Assembly: GCA_944739405.2 (NCBI GenBank)
Contig: OX123197.2
Location: 1,557,501-1,621,500, forward strand
DNA length: 64,000 bases
Direction: 5' to 3'
Source: Euclidia mi
Lineage: Eukaryota > Arthropoda > Insecta > Lepidoptera > Erebidae
Positions 23,601-33,940 of this stretch are shown here, piece by piece. How positions within the stretch are numbered: position 1 is the first letter of the stretch; every line of letters starts with the position of its first letter. Both the position numbers and the translations under genes were made by a program. The notes beneath the pieces were generated by a model. The model saw only the letters and a program-made list of their open reading frames with translations. It did not search any database and was not told where the DNA came from.

Positions 23601-23916
23601 CAGCTCTTGCTGGGTAAATGACTGGATTGGGAAGAAAGGCCGGAACATTCTTAGAGTTAATGCTTATTTTTCGGTCATTTCAATTTCTTTCATCTAATCT
23701 TGATCTTTGAAAATCCAGACAAAATGGGTTTAGTATGCGAGTACAATGCAGGATATCGTCTGACGCTTTTGACTGACTCAGTCCACTGATGGCCCGCATT
23801 CATAATAGGCCTTCTAGGCTCTATAACATTAACTTAGCAAGTCTTCCCTTTGATAGCACCTTACAAAATGTAAATTACACACAGTTACAAGTGAATGCTC
23901 AGGCATTTACTTTCGC

Positions 23917-24308
23917 AGTTAAACCCAATATATTTACTTCAGTTTGACTTGTCACTTCTTTCTAGAGTTAAGAGTAAGATACATAAACAAATGACTTGTC
24001 TAAATAATAAAATGCAGATCTTAACTTGAACAGGTTTAATGAATCACACAAGTGTCTGTTCCTACGTTCAAATTTATTTATCGATATCGAGGATTTATCA
24101 AGATTCTATTGAAATAAAATTTGACTAAATCGAATCTAAGGATATATTGTAAACATAATGAATATTCATTCTGAGTAAGCCCTTCACTAGTCAAGTTTAA
24201 ATTAGTGACAAACTACGAAGATTAGAAGTGTCATTTGTATATTTATCTTTCTCTTATATAAGATAGAAATCATAAGTCAAAGTGTAGTAAATATATTGGG
24301 TTAAACCG
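23917..24308 (-). mobile_element. MITE with long inverted repeats, copy 2
   Basis: The ends share TAAACCCAATATATTTACTT and its inverse, followed by matching AAGATAAATA/CAAATGAC-type blocks. It matches the element at 1611-2632 in opposite orientation, and flanking sequence to about 24450 also matches 1070-1156 inverted. Non-coding. Confidence 0.55.
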
Positions 24309-24725
24309 CCGTTGTAGCGCGGTTTCTATGTACTATCTATACTCTAAGGCTCGCCAAAATGTTCGTAAGAATGCTCGCTAAAACACACTCGTTTGTTTCC
24401 CTGTTTTGTAACATTCGCAAGGTGAATGCTCAAGTGTATCAGCGCCATTATGCAAATCCTGGCGATAAAAAAGAGTGACCGTGAGTTTCATTGCCCGTTC
24501 TTTCGCATGGTTCTACGCCCTTGCTTTGGAAACGTGGTAGTATAATCTATAAGTATATATTTTATTAATTAATTTTTTTGACGTTCATGTGCGTCACATT
24601 GTGACCCAAATGAATAAAGGATTTTGACTTTGATATATTGGACCCTTTTACCATCATTATTTTCATTGTAACTGGGGATCATTACATTGCAAATAATGCT
24701 GTAAAAGTTACCCCGGGCACAAACC

Positions 24726-24885
24726 TCTGACTTTTCGAAGTTATGTGTGTATTAAAAATGTTAATTATCACTCGCACTTTCCCCCTATTACATTGGGACC
24801 GAAACGTAACTGGCGAAGAGTGGGTGTGTAATACACCTCTGCCTACCCCTTCGGGGATGAAGGCGTGAAGTTATGTTATGTTATT
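24726..24885 (+). repeat. Chimeric SINE (SINE-B body joined to SINE-A tail)
   Basis: Bases about 24728-24775 match SINE-B (TGACTTTTCGAAGTTATGTG). From about 24780 the sequence is SINE-A (CCCCTATTACATTGGGACC, then CTACCCCTTCGGGGATGAAG). It ends in a short (TTATG)n tail 15-30 bp before the exon W5 acceptor. Confidence 0.65.
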
Positions 24886-24899
24886 TTCAATGTGTACAG

Positions 24900-25089
24900 A
24901 GATAGTAGGTCGCGTGTGTGCCCGCGAGTCGCCGCCGTTCCGGCCCGTGGTGGGGGTGAACGAGGTGACGTCAGCAGCGGGAGGGGGAGGCGGCGCGGCC
25001 GTGGAACTGCTGGAGCTGGCTGCAAGGTGCTGGGCAGAGGCGCCAGATGACAGACCCAGCTTTGATGCCATCAATGTTAATTATATCAA
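24900..25089 (+). CDS. Gyc32E: Guanylate cyclase exon W5 (end of kinase-homology domain)
   Basis: This exon encodes the rest of residue 224 to 286 and two bases of 287 (phase 2), from the acceptor GTGTACAG to the consensus donor GTAAGT. EIVGRVCARESPPFRP is the conserved entry to the last kinase-homology helices, and ARCWAEAPDDRPSFDAI corresponds to the CW...RP.F motif that closes the domain. Between them is a low-complexity SAAGGGGGAA loop encoded by a (GGC/GGA)-rich run, not typical of the family and probably a lineage-specific expansion. The acceptor lacks a good pyrimidine tract. Confidence 0.92.
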
Positions 25090-25299
25090 GTAAGTTTGAC
25101 AACTAGGTTTGGGCAATCTGTAGTGCCTTGTGTGTAACTCTACCCTCCTTATTATGTTTGTCTTCTTCGTGGAATTACACAACCGACTTCGACATTTTTA
25201 CTGCTTCTGTAATTTATAGATCTTTCTTTGCCATTGGAGTGGCCTATATCCAGCAGTAGGCTATGGCAGGCTAATGATGATGATAAAGCCTCTCTTGGA

Positions 25300-25625
25300 G
25301 TTTTTTTTATAGAAATAGGCGGCAAACAAGCAGACGGATCGCCTGATGGTAAGCAATTACCGCCGCCCATGAACACAAGCAACACCACAGGAGTCGCAAG
25401 TGCCTTGCCGCCCCTTGGGGTTGGGAATAGGATGAAAAGGGATAGGAAGAGTAGTGGGATGAGGGAGAAGGAATAGGGGATAGGGCCTCCGGCACTCTCA
25501 ATCACCGAACGAAACGCAACAGTTTAGGTACTGTTACTTTACGTCGATTTTCTGTGAGAAGGTAGTACTTCCCCGGTCGAGCCGGCCCATTCATGCTGAA
25601 ATCAGCAAGGCTACTACCTTGACAA
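25300..25625 (-). repeat. Dispersed lepidopteran repeat, copy 1
   Basis: It contains AGGCGGCAAACAAGCAGACG and, near the far end, TAGTACTTCCCCGGTCGAGC. It matches 61812-62108 in the opposite orientation over its whole length. The short frames in it are not genes. The class is uncertain. Confidence 0.7.
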
Positions 25626-25917
25626 GTTAGCTTACTACAGTTTCAGCAGCAGTTGCAGAGTTAACTTACTACAGTTAGCCCGCGGTTTCACCCGCGTCGA
25701 TAGTGGTAATCACGGTAACAAGTAACCTATCTCTCCAGCTGCCTAATTATCACCACATACAAAAATCGTATCATACCTAATATCGCATTTGCGATGTGAA
25801 AGAAGGACAAACAACTAAAATTAAATGAAATGTTTTTTTTTATTTACATTTCATTTATTTTTGAATGCGAAAGTGAGTTTCTTTGTTTGTCCTTCTTTTT
25901 ACCCACCTGCTTGTATA

Positions 25918-26165
25918 CATACATAGACTCACGCCTGTTTCCCGGGCACAGACTACGGAACGCCATTTGCAACGATCCTGACATATCTCCCTTGCTTCAT
26001 TCACTCCCATCAGATTCCTCATGCATGCTCTTCTGTGCAGGGTACGTCTAACCTGTCCTGTTTTTAGGATGTCTCCAATCTGGTCAGAGAACGTCCGCCT
26101 AGGTCTTCCCCTTCGTGCTGTCCCATTCACACTTGCCTTATATATCTGCTTGGTCAGTATTTCGT
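25918..26165 (-). mobile_element. RTE-type LINE 3' end
   Basis: The minus strand encodes GRPRRTFSDQIGDILKTGQV and CMRNLMGVNEAREICQDRC at about 25960-26120, the C-terminus of the family also at 8425-8805. It is the best-preserved copy but only about 250 bp. Confidence 0.7.
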
Positions 26166-26991
26166 CATGTATATAGTCCGTTAAATGTACCCATTGTTCA
26201 ACGCCATGAATTAATGCAAATTATCAAATAAGCTATTTACAACTATTAAATAACTAGCACTCACAAAGCAACATATAATATTTTCCCCACGGTATTGACT
26301 TACAATAAACGTAAAATATATATTTTGGATTTGCACGCGAACGCAATATATTATGCCCGTAGCAGCCACTTTCATAATATTGTGTTGATAAGGGATGCTG
26401 CCGTATATAATGCGCAGTTATTTTGACAAAATACCTACTGGCATAGTAAAAACAGAATAGTAGGTTAGCTAAGGCTGCTCGGCGAGTTAATTGCCTACTC
26501 TTGCGATGACGCACGGGTTGTCACTTGTTTACACCGCGGCGCCGGCTTTGTCGGCGCTCGCGCTTTTTCGCCGCTTTTTTAAAATGAAATGAAATGAAAT
26601 GAAATTGTTGAAATGAAATTGTTTATTTTGCGATACATGGGTAAATAGATGGATACAGGTAAGGTAGTGTGTCACCATGATCAACCGTGCTAGAGCGGCA
26701 TGCAAAATGTATTACCTTATAAGGCATAAAATTTACTATGAATTTAATACAATGAAAAAAAATGTATAATACATTTGAAAACATAATAAAAATTATAATG
26801 TCCAAATAACATAATTTTAGTCAGATTAATATGTATGTCAGTATATAGTAATTACAGGATATATATGTCAAAAATTTAAATTAAATTAAGAAATTAAATG
26901 TCAATACAACATAATAATCAATGAATAATTGACGACATTAATATTACTATTTACCAACATTGGCATTCTCATGATTCTAACATTATAATTA

Positions 26992-27231
26992 TCACAATTC
27001 AATGTCTTCGAAGTAACTTGCAATGGTATAATATGATTTTTCAATTAAGAATGCAAATAGTTCCTTTTTAAATTTGCTAATGCTCTCTGCTGTTCGTATG
27101 TATTTTGGAAGATTATTATAAACTTTTGGGGCCATTACAAAAATGCTATTGTGAAAAAGGCTACTTTTACATGGTACCAAGCGTAGTTTGTCAGCCCTTC
27201 TTTGGCTAGTAACTTTTATGAATTTACTCAT
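26992..27231 (-). pseudogene. Cut-off C-terminus of the LINE ORF2
   Basis: This 79-residue frame (with MAPKVYNNLPKYIRT) is the last part of the reverse-transcriptase protein. It lies in the same frame as the main ORF2, separated from it by TGA, TAG and TAA codons at 27238-27252. The stops fall in a small local duplication of TTACTCATATTAA-type sequence. Confidence 0.75.
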
Positions 27232-27249
27232 ATTAATTTACTAATTTAC

Positions 27250-29856
27250 TCATATTAACATGCCGGTTTCATATAAGTATAAGCAGGGCATAGTTAAAAT
27301 TCCCAGCTTCTTGAAATATGGCTTACAAGTGTCATCCCTTTGTAGGTTGCATATTGCCCTGATGCAGCGTTTCTGCGCAATAAAAACTCTTTCTTTACCC
27401 GTAGCATTACCCCAAAACATTATGCCATACCTAAGAGATGAGGAAACTAAGCCATGATATGCAGTCAATAATACCGACTGATCCACAGTTTTGCTTAACC
27501 TGTATAGGGCATATGACTGCTGATGTAATTTAGTACATACCTTGTCAATTTGCTCATGCCATTTTAATGTATTGTCAATATAAAGTCCTAGAAATTTTGT
27601 TATGTCAGTTTCATTAATTCTTGTACCCTTATAATTAATATTTAAATTTAAATTATTACTATTTAATTGATGTCCAAATTGCATAATATACGTCTTGTCA
27701 AAGTTTATTCTAAGATTATTCAATGTCAGCCAAGTTACTACAGAGTCAATACTTTGATTTATATCATTTTCTAGGGCTGGTACATTGTCACTATTAAATA
27801 CCAATGTACTATCGTCAGCAAACATAATCATAGGATATTTTGTAGCTGATGGAAAATCATTAATATAAGTAATGAATAATAAAGGCCCTAAGACACTACC
27901 CTGTGGTACACCATATTTTACTTGTTTCTGGCTTGATGCATATGTAATATTTGTTTTTTTATGGTTGATTCTATTTATGACAGTTATTTGTTGACGATTA
28001 TTCAGATACGATTTTATTAATTTTGATATATTTCCCCTAATACCATATGAATACAGCTTTTTTATTAATAAATTGTGATCCACATGATCAAAAGCACGCG
28101 TCATATCCATGTATAGTCCTAAAACAGGTAGCCTTTTATCAACTCTAGCAGAAATAAGATTCAAAAAATCATACACCGCTACATCAATTGACTTATTCTG
28201 TCTAAACCCTTTCTGATTGTCAACCAACAGATTCATTTTTTCCAAATATCCATATAGACTACTGTATATTACCTTCTCAAATATTTTTGAAATAATAGGA
28301 ACCAGTGCAATAGGCCTGTAACAGGCCATATTTTCCCGATCACCTTTTTTGAATAAGGGCTTAATAATTGAAATTTTTAATCTGTCAGGGAAAATGCCCT
28401 CAGTTATACATTGATTGATAACGTAGCTTAGGACTGGTGATATTAATTCGGATACTAATTTTAAGATTTTTGTGGCAATATCATCATAACCAGTGCTATT
28501 TGTATTTCTAAGTCCCATTATTATTCTAAAGATATCTTGTGGAGTGGTTGCAGGCATAAACATGGAATTAGTTGTACTAGCTATAGTGTTACTACACTTA
28601 TATTCAGTATTGCATAGGGGTTGCACCTGATCTATGAAGAAATTGTTGAAAGCTTCTGCTATTTCACTCGGCTGGTGTATAACTTTCCCACCTACATTTA
28701 TTTGGAATATACTCTCATTTGGAAGAGTGCTTTTACAATCATTTATTACTTTCCAAGTTGCCTTTGATTTGTTCTTGGCAGTTTTTATAGAATGATTATT
28801 TTGTGACTTTTGTGTAAGTCTTATAATCTTTCTAAATTTCATGTTAAAATTCTTAAAGTTATTTTTATTGTCCTTACTAGGTACAAGCCTATACTGACAT
28901 AATAACATACGTTTTCTTTTGCTACAAATCCTTATACCACGACTTAACCACTTGGGTTTTGGTTTGGTGTTTATTTTAACTCGAATATTCGGAAAACAGA
29001 GATTGTAAAGTAGTACAAAAGAGTCATAGAAACTATTAAAACAGTTCAACGCATTCTTCTCTTGGTATACTTCACTAAAACTGATACTTGATAAGTATTC
29101 TCTAAATTTTTGTACATTTTCTTTTGAGTAGTCTTTTTTAGTGGTGTACCAGTAGCTAAGACAACATGTTTTATTAACAGGACACTTTAATATTTGTGCC
29201 GTGTGATCTGATACCGCAAGCTCTAAAATATCGCCTTTAGAACCGCGTATATTATGAATTATGTTGTCAATGCAAGTGCCACTACACAAACGAGTTGGTT
29301 GGTCTAATTGAAATTTAAGGTTAAAACCTCTGATTAAATGCTTAAAATTGTCTGAATACCTCGTCTTTTTCATAAAATCTATATTAAAATCGCCGCATAT
29401 GATAACTTTTTTAGCATGTTTATAACAGTATAAATAGAGAATGTCATATAATTTATTATAAAAAATGTCAAATTTACTTTTAGCGTCAATAGATTGTGGG
29501 CTCCTATAAATAGAAATAATGATAATATTATGGTCTGATAACTCGACAGCACAAGCTTCAAATACTGATGGCACGCAGTATTTTATTAAAGAATCAAGTA
29601 ATTTGAATTTTAAACCAACCTTTACCATTATGCAAGTTCCTCCATGCCTTGTTTCTCTCCTAAAATATGCTGCTAAATTATAATTAGGAATATGTAACAT
29701 GTGTATATCAGACGCAATCATATTGTGTTCTGAGAAGCAAATAACATCCACTGTCTTATATTTCTCGATAACATCATACAAAGCAACAATAAAAATATCC
29801 AATTTATTTAACAAACCATTAATGTTTTGATGTAAGATATTAAGACTATTATACAC
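27250..29856 (-). CDS. LINE ORF2: AP endonuclease and reverse transcriptase
   Basis: 868 residues. The N-terminal endonuclease has ILHQNINGL (about 7-15), CFSEHNM, GGTCIMVK, IYRSP, CGDFNID and SDHTAQ near 220. The reverse transcriptase has CYRPIALVPIISKIFEKVI, the GFRQNKS block, MDMTRAFDHVDH, YGVPQGSVLGPLLF and the catalytic FADD at about residue 677. It nicks target DNA and copies the element RNA there. The frame is uninterrupted for its length, so decay is slight, but the C-terminus is cut by clustered stops (see 26992-27231). The start overlaps the ORF1 end, which suggests translational coupling. Confidence 0.88.
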   Translation of the reverse strand: MYNSLNILHQNINGLLNKLDIFIVALYDVIEKYKTVDVICFSEHNMIASDIHMLHIPNYNLAAYFRRETRHGGTCIMVKVGLKFKLLDSLIKYCVPSVFEACAVELSDHNIIIISIYRSPQSIDAKSKFDIFYNKLYDILYLYCYKHAKKVIICGDFNIDFMKKTRYSDNFKHLIRGFNLKFQLDQPTRLCSGTCIDNIIHNIRGSKGDILELAVSDHTAQILKCPVNKTCCLSYWYTTKKDYSKENVQKFREYLSSISFSEVYQEKNALNCFNSFYDSFVLLYNLCFPNIRVKINTKPKPKWLSRGIRICSKRKRMLLCQYRLVPSKDNKNNFKNFNMKFRKIIRLTQKSQNNHSIKTAKNKSKATWKVINDCKSTLPNESIFQINVGGKVIHQPSEIAEAFNNFFIDQVQPLCNTEYKCSNTIASTTNSMFMPATTPQDIFRIIMGLRNTNSTGYDDIATKILKLVSELISPVLSYVINQCITEGIFPDRLKISIIKPLFKKGDRENMACYRPIALVPIISKIFEKVIYSSLYGYLEKMNLLVDNQKGFRQNKSIDVAVYDFLNLISARVDKRLPVLGLYMDMTRAFDHVDHNLLIKKLYSYGIRGNISKLIKSYLNNRQQITVINRINHKKTNITYASSQKQVKYGVPQGSVLGPLLFITYINDFPSATKYPMIMFADDSTLVFNSDNVPALENDINQSIDSVVTWLTLNNLRINFDKTYIMQFGHQLNSNNLNLNINYKGTRINETDITKFLGLYIDNTLKWHEQIDKVCTKLHQQSYALYRLSKTVDQSVLLTAYHGLVSSSLRYGIMFWGNATGKERVFIAQKRCIRAICNLQRDDTCKPYFKKLGILTMPCLYLYETGMLI

Positions 29857-31075
29857 GAAAAAACTCCTTAGTTGTAGTACTAGGCATTTGAGTTGGTAAT
29901 ATTTCTTTAGCAGATGGTAGTAGTATTATTTCCTCCTCAGTTTGAGTTGTCTTGTCAATAAATTTATTACAAAGCTTATGTTTAATTTCCATGTCAAAGG
30001 CGTATTTAATTGATTTCTTTAGATAGTCTATTTTTAAAATATCTCTCAGAATATGTCGACATATGTAATTGGATCTATGTGTTTTATACGGCAAATACAT
30101 ACTATAGTTCATGTCAATAAAAGTTACATTGTCAAATTTACTACACATGAAACGCAATTCATAATTTAATGTTTTTTCATTGAGCGATTTATTGCATGGT
30201 ATTACACTTACCAAAATTTGAGGACAAGATACCGTATTAAAAAAATTTTGAAATTGCCATTTGAATTCCCATGGATTTGTATCGTTTATACCACCTAGAA
30301 CTATAATATAATCGTCTTTCGTTAAGGAAGACACTTCTGTTGAACGCAGCACTTCAGAAATGGTCGCATTGGGTTTCCAGAAACAGCTTACATTGTAGGT
30401 TGATTCAAGCAAATTTTGTAGTATCCTTTGAAGATATTTACCCTGTTGGTCAGCAAATATGGCTATTTTTATTTTAGTTGATGGACTTGTGTTCGTTACT
30501 ATATTGTCAACGTTTTGTATCTGCTTTGGAGGACTTGTGTTCGTTACTATATTGTCAACGTTTTGTATCTGCTTTGGAGGACAGACTACTTCTTCAGTTC
30601 TGCATTCCTTATCGTCTTGTTTAGCATTTGTTAGTAGTTGTTGCGAGGCTTTTTTGACGCTGTTTGTTGTTGACAGGGTTGTAGATTTTGGACTTTTAGT
30701 CACTGCAACTTTTGAAGATTTCTTTATTGGCGTCGATGTTAGACTGCCTACTTTTTTCTGGACTTTGCACTTGGTTCCTGGCGTAGTAATTCTTGGAGAC
30801 CCTTGTTCAATTTTCTTATACAACTCGATTACCTTAGTTGCTTTTTCTAATTCTGATCGCAGATGGGTGTTCTCACTGTATAGATTATCGACCTCATGAT
30901 GGGCGCTTTGCAGCTCAGTAGATAATTTCTTAATTTGTTCTTTAAGAGCAGCAATTTTTTCCTCGTCATACAGTGTATCATTTGACAAACTCATCATACT
31001 AGCTTCAAATAACGATGATTCTGACACCGCGGTGGATAGTTGATGCCTTCTGAATGTTATATTATCGTTCTGCAT
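29849..31075 (-). CDS. LINE ORF1: coiled coil plus SGNH-like domain
   Basis: 408 residues. Residues about 35-92 form a heptad-rich coiled coil (LKEQIKKLSTELQSAHHEVD). A Lys/Ser/Thr-rich basic linker follows, then a 16-residue perfect repeat (unit PPKQIQNVDNIVTNTS, twice). The C-terminal domain (about 205-350) resembles the SGNH esterase fold seen in CR1/L2 ORF1 proteins: KIAIFADQQGKYLQRIL, then IIVLGGINDTN (block III type). The usual block I serine (GDS) reads ADQ here, so hydrolase activity is doubtful. The role is likely RNA binding and multimerisation. Confidence 0.75.
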   Translation of the reverse strand: MQNDNITFRRHQLSTAVSESSLFEASMMSLSNDTLYDEEKIAALKEQIKKLSTELQSAHHEVDNLYSENTHLRSELEKATKVIELYKKIEQGSPRITTPGTKCKVQKKVGSLTSTPIKKSSKVAVTKSPKSTTLSTTNSVKKASQQLLTNAKQDDKECRTEEVVCPPKQIQNVDNIVTNTSPPKQIQNVDNIVTNTSPSTKIKIAIFADQQGKYLQRILQNLLESTYNVSCFWKPNATISEVLRSTEVSSLTKDDYIIVLGGINDTNPWEFKWQFQNFFNTVSCPQILVSVIPCNKSLNEKTLNYELRFMCSKFDNVTFIDMNYSMYLPYKTHRSNYICRHILRDILKIDYLKKSIKYAFDMEIKHKLCNKFIDKTTQTEEEIILLPSAKEILPTQMPSTTTKEFFRV

Positions 31076-32721
31076 TTTATCGATTTGTTTTCTACCAGGT
31101 TATACGTATCTTTAAGTATGGCAACACTAGTAATGTCAAAGATATTGAGTGTGAAGTTGTGAACTGGAACGCGCCCTTGTTCGATGGGCTTAAGTTGGTA
31201 GCAATGTGATGTTAATATTTAAATAAAAATTTGTCACTAACGATTTTTATGCGTCTTTATAAATTTCTTTAAATATGGGTATTTAAAACACTTTTTTGTC
31301 AATTATACACATTATCGTTCCATAAAATTTCACTGATAGTTCACTGGTGTCACTGTTGATTACGTTGTTTTAGTTTTAATAGTCACTTCTGTTTACGGTG
31401 ATTTAAGTTTACAACTTGTTCAAATCTTTATCAAAATAACAGCAAACGTTACCACTGAATTATAACATGAATTAGAGTTCACTTATACGGTTTTATAGGA
31501 TTATAACTTATTTATTCTCAAAAAATACAATTTTAAATACTGCGCCAATGTTTACGTTGCCGGTGTTGCCAGCTCTAGCTTTTTCTTTTTAAGTGATCGC
31601 GCTGAATACTTCACAATTTAAGCTTGAATTTTTTTTTTCAAATACCTACTGACTACCTAAGCGTTATATAACTATCGAAATGCCTTTTTTAATGAGAAAA
31701 AGTAACAAGTTAAATTTACTGTCGTTTAACACATTGTATATTATTAATAACGTTTATTACAAAACTGAATGTATATAAACAATTCAAGCGGGCGAGCAGT
31801 GTAGTACCTACATGAATGCGCTCGATCAGACGCGCGGCGCATGCCGTACTGAATCCGCGCCGAGCTTGCCGCGCTCGTGAGATTGTGTGCGTGAAAAGTG
31901 CGTGCGTACACGGCGCCGGCGACTCACGCGTACATTCAAACCAGCGCGGCGGCCGATTTGTATGAAGCTATCCTACTATTCTGTTTTTACTATGCTACTG
32001 GTTTATAAAAATATTGCCTTGTGGGTATATGGTGGCAACCAGAACCAATAGGCTTGTGTACTAAAATGTAATTAGTGATTGATTCGTTCCATTATAAGAT
32101 ATTAGATCGAAATCACTGATATTTTCTTCAAATATCTATCACTAACATTTCAAATTACAAATTTTTAAAAATCATTTGCATTTGACGTAAAAACGCTGTA
32201 AACCATCATGGCGGTTGAGTGTCGACACGAAGTGCAATACAAAGCAAACCGTGAAAGACGTCTGGTCTGGTGTACCCACTTTTATTTTTTTAATTCAATT
32301 TATAAATTAAATCCACGTTTTACAAAAAAAGATTTTACCCGGATGCAGATACAAAGTTTGACGTTTTAGTTGTATTTACTATTTACTACTAAAACGTCAA
32401 CAACAGCAATGGCGGACGCATCGTGTGACGTAATGCTTTCTGTTTGGTGTTCACTATCACAGAAATAAATATATTATTTTAACCCTTTACTGCATGATTT
32501 TTTATTTAAGTTAGAAAAAAATATATATATAGTAGGAAACACTAAATAAATGGACACATGTTTCAGGGATTTTCTTTTTATTGAATAATTTTAGAAAAAA
32601 AAAACATTTTTACACTTTGGATCACATTTGGTACATTGAGCAGAAAATTTACTTTTACTCTTTTTACTTTGGATCTCATTTGGTACATTGAGCAGAAAAT
32701 CAACAATAACAAAAAAAAAAA

Positions 32722-33376
32722 ATCGGGCAAGTGCGAGTCTGACTCGCGCACCGAGGGTTCCGTACGCATTTTACCTTATTTGAGGTTGGTGCTAATTACG
32801 CTAGTCTTCTAAATCTGAGGGTCTAGTACCAGTTTGCACTCAATCGTCACGGTGGACGATAGCCTAGACGACGGGAACAATTTCCATACATTTTCTAAAT
32901 GCGCCCCCTAGCGGTCTCTATCGATCGCTTCTCTCTATTAGGGGCGCTTTAACAAGTACGAAAATTAACCTTAATTTTCAACTTTTTTAAATTTTCAGAA
33001 TTTTTCCCTTATTTGTGCTGTAGGACCCTGCTTTTGGCCAAATTTCGTGATTCTAGTTCAACGGGAACTACCATATAGGTTTTCGACCCAAAACCTATAG
33101 GGTACTTACGGTTGACCTAGAATTGTAAATTTTTGTCAAAACCAAGGTCTTACAGCACAAGTAAAGGAAAAATTCCGAAAATTAAAAAAAGTTGAAAATT
33201 AAGGTTAATTTTGGTGCTTACAAGTTTCCGCAAAAGTCTAATTTTGACCATATCTTTTTATCGGGTCGACCCAGGACCCTGATTTTTCACACCTAATAGG
33301 AACCATAGACCTCAGTATCTGGTATAAATTTCAATTTGCTAGGTCCACCCGTTCCAGAGAAAATCGGTGGTGACAC

Positions 33377-33407
<31 letters not shown>

Positions 33408-33466
33408 GACAAGAAAGTGATCTTATAAGGGTTCCTTTTTTACCTTGTGAGGTACGGAACCCTAAA
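32722..33466 (+). repeat. Dispersed repeat with AGGGTTCCGTAC-type ends, copy 2
   Basis: It starts GGCAAGTGCGAGTCTGACTC with AGGGTTCCGTACG and ends GGTACGGAACCCTAAAAA. An (ACAG)n run is at about 33380-33411. Internal inverted segments (33025-33075 against 33090-33140 area) are partly symmetrical. It is nested within the piggyBac-type element. Confidence 0.65.
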
Positions 33467-33513
33467 AACAAATATGAATAAAAATTATGTAGTGTGGAAT
33501 ACTTCGAAACAAT

Positions 33514-33940
33514 TTATTTTATCGTTGAGCCAAAGGTCGACTTTGCATTTTCGGCACTCCACATGAGATCTTCCATTGCATTCAGGGACCTTATAACGTT
33601 GTCTAGTGGACCAGAACTGAATGTGGTTTCAGTCTCAACTTTTTCGAGAAATCCGTCCCTCCATCGAGGTTTTTCAGCTCTTGCGCTTCTATTTGACGTA
33701 GACGACAATTGGGACAAAGGAGTATTACCGTCGGAATCGTCAGATCCAGGAATATACCGATTTTCTTACCCGATGTTCATCTTCGGACAGGTCTTCATCA
33801 CTGCTTCTATTTACAGGGCAATCCTGGATAATTATATGAATACCTCCATAAAGTCGACGTGGGTTCATATCGCAAATTTCCTGTGAATGTATTAAATAAG
33901 CATAAAACCACGTAAATAACAAAATAAGAGGGTACATCAC
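33514..33940 (-). pseudogene. Putative piggyBac transposase N-terminal remnant
   Basis: Two overlapping minus frames (33740-33940 and 33514-33717) give one protein if joined by a frameshift near 33720-33740: an acidic Ser/Asp/Glu-rich segment, then SQLSSTSNRSARAEKPRWRD. There is no catalytic domain. Identity rests mostly on position between piggyBac-type ends. Confidence 0.45.

Larger units (their letters stand above)
20629..24899 (+). other. Intron W4-W5 (4.3 kb)
   Basis: It contains a hairpin at 21694-21733 (arms GGGTAATGTTTTTGTC and near-inverse), a sequence at about 21760-21965 that shares blocks with the 128-bp insert at 54719-54846, a triple TACGCCGTAG motif at about 22231-22277, a repeat at about 22441-22590 related to 58180-58360, the inverted-repeat MITE copy at about 23917-24308 and a chimeric SINE ending 29 bp before W5. 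I see nothing recognisable at 20640-21680, 22600-23880 or 24460-24580. Confidence 0.65.
26581..31690 (-). mobile_element. Two-ORF LINE (CR1/L2-like), nearly full length
   Basis: A minus-strand non-LTR retrotransposon with ORF1 (29849-31075), ORF2 (27250-29856) and a microsatellite tail, (ATTTC)n on the minus strand, at 26581-26600 and beyond. ORF1 and ORF2 overlap by 8 nt. The 5' untranslated region lies between 31076 and about 31690, its exact start not determined. Two-ORF layout, an SGNH-like domain in ORF1 and a microsatellite tail favour the CR1/L2 group. The C-terminal end resembles the LINE at 35537-38045, which has the same tail. Confidence 0.8.
26442..31994 (+). mobile_element. MITE-C copy 2, split by a LINE
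   Basis: The left part (26442-26580) begins CATAGTAAAAACAGAATAGT and the right part (about 31780-31994) ends with its perfect inverse. Identical CTACTGG lies at 26435-26441 and 31995-32001, so the two halves are one element with a 7-bp target duplication. The LINE at 26581-31690 sits between them and is therefore younger. Confidence 0.8.

Noticed and set aside
25152..25505. 117-residue minus frame
   Set aside because: It falls in a dispersed repeat that recurs at 61812-62108 with a broken equivalent.
30459..30899. 146-residue + strand frame with an internal repeat
   Set aside because: It is antisense to LINE ORF1; the repeat is the 48-bp duplication in that ORF.
33514..33886. Independent host gene on either strand
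   Set aside because: It lies between piggyBac-type ends, is broken by a frameshift, and the + strand frame has no recognisable content.
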